From Gambelia wislizenii (Eukaryota > Chordata > Lepidosauria > Squamata > Crotaphytidae), in assembly GCA_030847615.1 (NCBI GenBank), contig JAUMIR010000004.1, forward strand, positions 82,739,001-82,803,000: DNA of 64,000 nucleotides, written 5' to 3'. Under the pieces are notes generated by a model. The model was not told where the DNA came from. It saw nothing but the letters and a program-made list of their open reading frames with translations, and searched no databases. A program made the translations under genes and the position numbers. Shown here one piece after another: positions 57,090-64,000 of this stretch (within the stretch, counting starts at the first letter, position 1; each line of letters starts with the position of its first letter).

Positions 57090-57880
57090 TGGGCTAGTCC
57101 TCAAGATGCCCCCAGCCTTTTTCCGTTGCTGCAGCCAAAGGCAGCTTCCCCACCCACCCTCATTGGAAGGGAACCCGACCCTGCAACCGAAAGCTATTGG
57201 TTCGGCTTTCGACTAGTGCTGCCTGGAACAAACGCGACGCGCTCGCCTAGGCGGGCGTAGAGGACGCTTCTGCGTCGGGCCTCGATTGGGGCTGCCTAGT
57301 GGTTCCGGTGCCGCGCTGGCCCTCCATTCTGGGCGATGCGGTGACGGGGAGCGGGTGGTTTGGGCCTTGCGGGCTGCCGTCATGGCGAACGGTGAGACGG
57401 GGTGCCGGTGGGGAGGGAGGGAGGAAGGGGTACCTCCGGGCTGCTGCCTCACGTCGGCCTCTTCCGTTGCGAGCGCTCCGGGTCGCCTCGCCTCCCCTCC
57501 CTCCCTCCCTCCCTCGGCTGCTCCCCCAAAACTCCCCTTCGGCTTCTTGGCGGGCGAGCGGCCTTTTGGGGAGCCCCTCTGTCTGTCTGGCCGCCATTCT
57601 TCCTGGCCGCCCCGAAGGGAAAGGAGCTCTTCGGGATGCCCGCAGCTGGAAGCGGCTTTTCCTCCTCCCCCGCTTCCCTGCAGTGTCTTATTATCCATTT
57701 CTCCCCTCCTTCCGCACAGTGTATTCCCTGGACGGGCTGCTGGTCTTCGGTTTGCTCTTTATCTGCACTTGCGCCTATTTCCGGAAGGTGCCCCGGCTGA
57801 AAGTGTGGCTACTCTCGGAGAAAAGAGGGGTCTGGGGGGTGTTCTACAAAGGTAAGGGTCTCGCTGGGGAAGGGGAAGGA
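57090..57880 (+). promoter_or_regulatory. CpG island promoter of TMEM167B
   Basis: A CG-dense block in otherwise AT-rich DNA, covering the start codon and exon 2. Three inverted CCAAT boxes (ATTGG at 57162, 57196 and 57285) lie within 130 bp upstream of the ATG at 57382. No TATA box is seen. Housekeeping-type promoter. It could also fire to the left, but no minus-strand exon was found. Pro/Arg-rich frames on both strands here come from the GC bias. Confidence 0.8.
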
Positions 57881-60267
57881 AGCAAGCGAAAATAATAGTA
57901 GTAATAATAGTAATAATTAACAACAACAATAATAATACTGTAATTATTTTTATTTCTTACCCGCCTTTCCCCAAGGCAGGAGGGTGGGTACAGTATTAAT
58001 TAAAATACAATATCTGAAGTGAAGGTTTGGGTAGCCTTGGCGAAGTTCCTGGGGGAGAGAAAGGGATGTGGTACCGGCTCAGAAGGTTATAAAAACATTT
58101 ATAGCAGCAGGAGGTCAGGCTGAGAGTGTCTTTTTATGTTACAATTGTATTATTATTATTATTATAGCGCTTTCTTAGGGATTTTGTGACATGCCAAAGG
58201 TACACAACAAGAAGAACTGGGTAAGATTACTTATTGCTACAAGTACCTGTTGTCACTTCAATCACATGTTTGTTTATCTGAACGGTCATTTTAGAGAAGG
58301 TTGGAGGATTGGTCTTTCCTGAATCAAGAGCTCTTGCTTATATGTGAGGGGATTTGGGTGTGGCCCTCTTAGCCCAATCATCATCATCATCATCATCATC
58401 ATCACATTATTATTATTATTATTATTATTATTATGTACTGCTAGATGTGTCTTACAGTCCTTGAAATGAATGGGTTCAAGCACATCCAACTGCATAGGAC
58501 TGGGATACTAGTTGTGCTTTTTTAAAAAAATCCAGCCACTGTGATCTTACAATAGTTGCTAAATACCACCTGTCTTGTATACCCAAGATAATTACCATGG
58601 GTGCAAAGAATGTCTTCATTTATTTCTTCATAAAAAGCAAACTGAGACATGCTTCTCCCCCCATGAAGAACTTGAAGCTTTTTTATTAACTTTAAGTTCT
58701 TTTAGTCTTTTAATTTCTTGTATATGGAAATAACTCACAATTTATAACATGGGGGGTGTTATTTGGAAAATGAGTTACTGAACTAGACTTTTGACCAGTG
58801 TACTAGATTCTAAATCTGCCAAAAGAATTTATAGTTTTGCCATTTGTGAAAATCTGGAAATGAGGCACACTGGTACACTGTTTGGGAGCCTGCCAGTTAC
58901 AAATAGCAAGATGAGAAAAGACCTTGGTACTAGATTTTTCATTCTATCGTTTAATTTTTGATATTAGTCATTACTTTGTAGATTTGTGTTAGCTGAGGGC
59001 CTTCTGTGTTTCTCTGGTGTCTCCCACGATGCCCCTCCTCCACATAAACAATTACATTATTACCAGGGTAGTAAACAATGCCTTTTGTTAAAGACGTGTG
59101 TTACCAATGTCTGCTAATATATGCCATAGTAGTAGCCGTTGGTGAATCCTGGCAGCTGTTTTTTTTTGATGGGGTGGAATTGGTTGTTTTTGGCAGCTCT
59201 AGGACACAGCAGGTGAAATGTAGGTGTGAATTAATAATACATGCTGGGTTTCGGATACATTCTATAAATACTTAAGAAGAAAGAAATGCCTAGTTTTAAG
59301 GGGTGGGAGGGTTAGGATGGGGAAGGATTGTTTTAACTTGATGTTGTTTTAATCTTGCTGTATGCCGCCCCGGTTGCTGAGCAGAGGGGCGGGTTAAAAA
59401 TAAAAAATTATTATTATTATTATTATATATAAATCTATGCTCTCCCCACTTCCAAGATTATTGACTGCAGTAGAATGTCAGGCTTAAGGCTTAGTTCAGA
59501 CAGAATGAGCCTGGAATTTGGGCAACACTTTGTCTCATCAACTTATTTGAGTTTATTATTGAGCAATCCTGAATGGGACTACTGAGGAATGAGAAAGGAG
59601 AGTTCATACTGTCCAGGGCAGAAAGAAAAAGTGGTTTACTGTATGGGGATCGGTTACTCCAGTCCTGGGGGTGGCTGTCCTGGATTAGCCCCATCTGGGG
59701 AAGCAGAGTGGCTTTGGTTACAGTGAATCTCAAGCTGGCTTCTACCCACATTGCCCACAGAGCATCCTTGTCTGTGGGCTTTTTATGTTCTACTATCAGC
59801 AGCCGCCTTTTGCCACCTTGACACAGTGGGGTCACTAGCAGAAATGGAAGCCACTTTCCACTGACAGAGGGGCATCAATGTGCCATCTTAGCCTCCTCCA
59901 ACATTCAGTATGGGGCAGACAGGGGTTTGTTATTGTCTTCAAATCAGCTTGGACTTACGGCAGTGCCATGAAGGAGAGACCTTCAAGAGCTCTGGTCATT
60001 AACTGCCATCCTCGTGTCTTGCAGACTCACAGCCATGACATCCTTGATTGAAGGGGGATGAAGTAGGACTGTGCTTTTAGTGTTTGTAGCAATAAAGTAG
60101 AATTTGCCTAATTCTCACAACAGTTGTAACAAGTAACACACGCTCTGTACTATTATAAATGCTAAATATCTTTTGGTTTTACAGCGGCAGTGATTGGTAC
60201 ACGACTCCACGCAGCAGTAGCAATATCCTGCGTTGTCATGGCTTTTTATGTCCTTTTCATAAAATGA
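57382..60267 (+). CDS. TMEM167B: TMEM167B (kish-B), small secretory-pathway membrane protein
   Basis: Three exons: 57382-57391, 57720-57851 and 60185-60267, with GT/AG at both introns. They join to 75 codons including stop, a 74-aa protein, the length of human TMEM167B. It starts '[20 protein letters not shown]' and has '[20 protein letters not shown]', '[20 protein letters not shown]' and a second membrane segment ending '[11 protein letters not shown]'. Segments 10-24 and 54-72 are hydrophobic; a basic loop lies between. From memory it differs from the human protein at only a few residues. It is distinct from TMEM167A, which starts 'MSAIFNF'. Kish proteins localise to the Golgi and are linked to the early secretory pathway; the mechanism is unclear. 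The start is fixed by the conserved N-terminus. Confidence 0.97.
57892..60184 (+). other. TMEM167B intron 2
   Basis: Contains (TAA/TAG)n at 57892-57945, (ATT)n at 58148-58166, (TCA)n then (TTA)n at 58378-58434, the L2 tail at 59293-59430 and unassigned DNA. No second gene was found. Confidence 0.6.
59293..59430 (+). mobile_element. L2 LINE 3' end fragment
   Basis: 'AAGGGGTGGGAGGGTTAGGA', 'TAACTTGATGTTGTTTTAAT', 'TGCTGAGCAGAGGGGCGGGT' and an (ATT)n tail match the 3' UTR of the L2 copy at 42505-42650. In TMEM167B intron 2, same direction as the gene. Confidence 0.85.
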
Positions 60268-61930
60268 ATCCCAGCTCATCATATGGACAGTGCTGTTTGA
60301 ACAATGATGCTATAGAAAGCATATCTCCTTGGCTTCAGAGGACAATATCTCTTAGACGAACGTACACAGAACCCAACACGGATGTCAAGAGGAAATTCTC
60401 CAGTGACCAAGCCTTCTTTCAGTCCAAGGGAGCGGCTTTTGTAATAACAACCACCCTCTGTGCTTCTAGTAGAGCTTGAATGTAATAAACAAATACTGGT
60501 TTATGTGCAGATTATTAAAATCAGTGTTACAGTCTGCACAAAGTAAAACATCGTATGTTTGTGGTAAATAAAAATGGGTAAGATAAATAGTTTCTGGCAA
60601 ATAGAACTGGGTAAGGCTTTCCCCAAAGTCTAGCAGAGTTTGGGAGGGGCAAGGATTTTCCTTCGTGGTGTTCTAAAGGGAATTGCTCTAAAATCTTCAC
60701 AATGTAACAGTGAACAGGGAGGGAAGGCGTAGATTTATTTTCATTTTTTTCTCTTTGATTAATGCACTTTTAAGATTTGGGGGCTAAAGCTATCATAAAA
60801 ATGAATGGCTGGAAAACTATATGAAAAACTAGCTAGTAGTAATGTCTTTATACACTTCAGAGTAGTTCTTATGTGCTCTGTATTCCTGAACAAAGAAAAT
60901 ATCTGAACCACAGAGGAAAGAAATTGATCTTTGGTGATCTATTTATATCTCCCTTGGAGTAATTAACAGTCTTGCTACCTTTTACAGATGGCTAACAGTG
61001 CTGAAATGCTTCACATTCTGTCAAACCTAGATTGCAATTAAGAATTGCTAACAACTTAAACTGAGCTACAGTCTCTGATTGTCAGTGTTGTAGGAGAAAG
61101 CAATGGGGACATATGCTGTTACGTTAAGTTAATAGGTGTTAAAATGTTTAAATCACATTTGAAGATCATAATGTGTATATTTTGGAAAGTGTACAGACTT
61201 TATAAGTGAAGATTTGTTTATGTTCTTTATTTTTAATTATACATTTATAAGTTCTCTTTATTCCATACTCCTCCTTTGAATGGTCCTTTCCTGTCACCTT
61301 GTGCTTAAAGTATTGGAGGTAAAATGTTTTGCATTAAAGACCATGTTTAATGTGTATATTTAAAAATTTATGATGTTGAAAGCACTTGATACAAACTCAA
61401 AAGTGTTTTCAAGATCGGGACCTAATCTTTTTTTAAAAAAAATCCACTATTTGTATAATGCTAGTTAAATCTGGAAAGTTAAGTCAGTTTCTTTTTCAAC
61501 TTTGTACATTTTTTCAGACAGAAACTTATCATATGTTTCTAGTTCAGCCAAGAAGTATACTGGAGTCCTAACTTGGCCTCTGGTATTCCAGCAATATGTG
61601 TTTGAATAAATCTGCCTTATTTTTCTTTCCCATATGTCATATTTAATAGACATTAGGATATTTTCTTCCTTTAAAAAAATTGTGGTGCATGCTGGCTGGG
61701 ATCTGAAGGAATAAAAATGGGTCTTGTTAACTCTTAAATTCCAAGGAAGTAGGAAGGTAAAAGCAGAATTCAGTTTCACAAAACATTTCAGTAGTGGTTC
61801 GAAAGATGTTTAATGGGGAGTAACATCCTTATACCAACATTAATGGAGTTTTATTTCAAGGTAAGTATAGTTTTGTAATTTTTATTTTTTGCTAATCTTA
61901 CTGCAAAACAGAGCAAATAAAATGGTCTCT
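60268..61930 (+). other. Probable TMEM167B 3' UTR
   Basis: Free of obvious repeats for about 1.6 kb. AATAAA signals lie at 60484-60489, 60567-60572, 61605-61610 and near 61915. Which is used is not known; human TMEM167B has a long 3' UTR. Confidence 0.5.
60484..60489 (+). terminator. Candidate TMEM167B poly(A) signal (proximal)
   Basis: AATAAA 217 nt after the stop codon, followed by a second at 60567. Confidence 0.45.
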
Positions 61931-63160
61931 AACAATTGACTATGTTTCTAACCAAAACATTTTTGAGATAATTTAGCAGCCAATGGTCCAGATAAAACAT
62001 TTAAAAAATCTTCAGTTGCTAGAAAATATTCTGCTAAATAGGCAAAAGACCCATATCTAGACAACTACAGGGATTTTTAAAAATAAACTTTTCATCCTTA
62101 TGAAGATGACCACCCTGCTGTTTAGTTCTGTTTTAGAATTAATAGTAATTTATATATAACCTTGCAGTACTCCTGGTAGCTTGTAACATATTGCTGCTTA
62201 ATTCATACACATACGGTGAGGATAGGAAACCATGGCCTAAATCCAACATATTGCTAACGCGGTGAAAATCCCTGCTAGCCTATTTGCCCTGGATTACACA
62301 GTTGTGCTGTCAGTTGCTTATGCAACAAAAACGATTGGCAAGCGCCCTTGTGCTAATTCTGAAAATGTGCATCTGCTCATGCAGTGGGCTTTGTGTTATA
62401 CAATATCATTGTTGGATACAGGCCAAGAACACCAACCAGATATTTGACTGGAGGAAGTCAAGAATCTTCAGATGTTAATACTGGTGTAACTCTTGGTTAT
62501 ATGAGTGATAGTACTGAGTAGACATTTATGTAAGGAGGTATCCAATACTCTGCAAGCTGTTTCTTCATTTTCTCATGGCACAAAGGTACATGGGCAACTC
62601 TACCCTGTGACTAGAATGGCTGCGAAGCTACCAGCCCCGCCTCTATCAGAGCTGTTGACTGTCTACACAAGTACACTGGCAGTGCTGTATTCTCCACTAG
62701 TGTTAAACCGGATCGCTGTCCAAGACTGCTGCTAGAAATATTTTATAAGTATGCCAGAGACAGATCTCCAAATCCAAAACAACAGGAAGAGTGGGAGATT
62801 CCTCATCATAACTACAGTTCCCAACAGTTAATATGGACAGCAGTGAGGCATTGTGGGAGTTTTAAGTCCAAAACACCTGGAGGGTACCAGGTTGGAGAAA
62901 CTTGGACTAAATGGTTAAGCAGAAAATAAGAAATGCCCACAAACACATACATTTGATCACAGTCAAATTTTGATAAGTCAAATTTTGATACTGTATGTAT
63001 GTGGTCAAATTACAAGATTGTATTATTTAAGTTAAGTGGTTCAAATTCTAGTATTTTTATTTATTTGGATTAAGGATGTTCTAATTAAACTACTTATCTA
63101 CTTATTAAACTACTAAATGGACATGTGGACTGTAACTATAATGTAAGCTACTCTGACATT
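61931..63160. other. Intergenic; one small MITE-like fragment
   Basis: 62797-62910 ('CATAACTACAGTTCCCAACA', 'GTGGGAGTTTTAAGTCCAAA', 'CCAGGTTGGAGAAACTTGG') is a piece of a common hAT-like MITE. No gene found. Confidence 0.45.
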
Positions 63161-63605
63161 GTGAAGTCGAAGGCTTTTACGGCCAGCATCCATAGATTTT
63201 CCTTGGGGTTTTTTCTGGGCTGTGAGGCCGTGTTCTGGAATAGTTTCTTTCTGACATTTTGCCTGTATCTGTGGCTGGCATCCTCAGAGAATGGTTGGGT
63301 AGGTGTGTGTGTAGAGTTTATATGCTGTGAGCCCCTGTTGGGGAGCATATGTAAATTTGCGTAATTGAATGGTTAGTTTCTGGGTATAGAAATGCAAGGA
63401 GAATTAGTGTCTGACTAATGGTTGGTTGATGGGCCATTATCTGCTGGGAATCCCCCTGTCACTGGGTGGAATTCTTTTGTAAGTGTTGAGTTTTGATTAT
63501 ATTGTAATTCCAAACTGGGAGCCAGATTTTGTTTACTTTTAAGGTTTCTTCTTTCCTGTTGAAGTTGTCCAGGTGTTTGTGAATTTCAATAGCTTCTCTT
63601 GTTTT
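63161..63605 (-). mobile_element. Penelope-like element, left arm of an inverted pair
   Basis: Begins 'GAAGTCGAAGGCTTTTACGG' in plus. Read on the minus strand, 63605-63540 encodes the end of the GIY-YIG-like domain and then the 3' segment ('AACTTACAAAAGAATTCC' type, 'CCAACCATTAGTCAGACACT'). It pairs with 63778-64000. Confidence 0.75.
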
Positions 63606-63611
63606 TGGATT

Positions 63612-64000
63612 TCAGTAGCTTCTCTGTTCTTCAAGGAACATGAGAGACACTGCAGACTGGGCCAGCCAGAAAAATCAGCAGTAGCAAAACATGTTATAAA
63701 CCAAACTGGACACAAAATGCTATTTGAAAACACAGAAATTCTAAACCAGGCAAACAACTATCAGGTCAGAATGCACAGAGAAGCTATTGAAATCCACAAA
63801 CACCTGGACAACTTCAACAGGAAAGAAGAAACCTTAAAAGTAAACAAAATCTGACTCCCAGTTTTGAAATACAGTAGAATCAAAATTCAACACTTACAAA
63901 AGAATTCCACCCAGTGACGGGGAATTCCAGCAGCAGTTAATGGCCCATCAACCAACCATTAGCCAAACAGACACTAACAAGCCTTACATTTCTATACCCA
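63612..64000 (+). mobile_element. Penelope-like element with GIY-YIG endonuclease end, right arm; continues past the window
   Basis: Frame 63573-63854 encodes a Penelope endonuclease C-terminus: 'EKSAVAKHVINQTGHKMLFE', 'NTEILNQANNYQVRMHREAI' and 'IHKHLDNFNRKEETLKVN'. After the stop comes the same 3' segment found inverted at 63377-63605, up to the edge. The RT and the rest are absent here. Confidence 0.82.

Noticed and set aside
57213..57895. Several frames of 116-198 codons on both strands in the CpG island
   Set aside because: Open only because of GC richness; the real reading there is TMEM167B exons 1 and 2, which match the family across splice sites.
60159..60479. 106-codon plus frame across the last TMEM167B exon
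   Set aside because: It is in the wrong frame relative to the conserved C-terminus ending at 60267.
60268..63160. SCARNA2, which lies downstream of TMEM167B in human
   Set aside because: No sequence I could recognise as this RNA was found; absence is not proven by eye.
1..64000. CRISPR arrays, operons or phage genes
   Set aside because: Repeats are eukaryotic microsatellites and transposons; genes have introns and CpG-island promoters.

Overview
The window is nuclear DNA of a squamate reptile (lizard or snake). The evidence is the mix of repeats: tRNA-derived SINEs ending in (AAC)n that share a 3' end with BovB (Sauria-type SINEs), a 5S-rRNA-derived SINE, BovB, CR1 and L2 LINEs, Penelope-like elements and many short DNA transposons. 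Three vertebrate protein genes sit in this repeat-rich DNA. Nothing bacterial, phage-like or CRISPR-like was seen.

Genes. (1) 22634-23731, minus: intact single-exon class A GPCR, the GPR25 orthologue. (2) 33871-40415, minus: four spliced coding exons of a FAM107-family gene. It does not look simply like FAM107A or FAM107B and may be a third paralogue; its first exon was not found. (3) 57382-60267, plus: complete three-exon TMEM167B (kish-B), 74 aa, starting in a CpG island with three inverted CCAAT boxes. In human, GPR25 is on 1q32 and TMEM167B on 1p13, so this block joins two regions that are separate in human.

Layout. 1-8.2 kb: Penelope, CR1/L2-type and other LINE fragments, a near-perfect foldback element (2257-2587), and two TIR elements of one family (3559-4590 and 5408-8139). 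The second is split by an L2 LINE flanked by 166-bp direct repeats. 8.2-22 kb: mostly unrecognised intergenic DNA with a folded-back BovB copy, an L1 ORF2 remnant, a MER2/Tigger-like element, a TIR element nested in a mariner-type MITE, and SINEs. 22-41 kb: GPR25 and the FAM107-like gene, with Harbinger-like elements, CR1 and SINEs between and inside them. 42.5-45 kb: a long L2 LINE with reverse transcriptase. 46.6-55 kb: palindromic MITEs, a dead mariner transposase, a Harbinger element inserted in a MER2-like element with a readable target duplication. 55-64 kb: LINE and Penelope fragments, TMEM167B, and an inverted pair of Penelope 3' ends running off the right edge.

The genes do not form a pathway. 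GPR25 is a lymphocyte chemoattractant-type receptor, FAM107 proteins bind actin, and TMEM167B is a small secretory-pathway membrane protein. All family assignments come from reading the translated sequence and from memory of the families, not from database searches.
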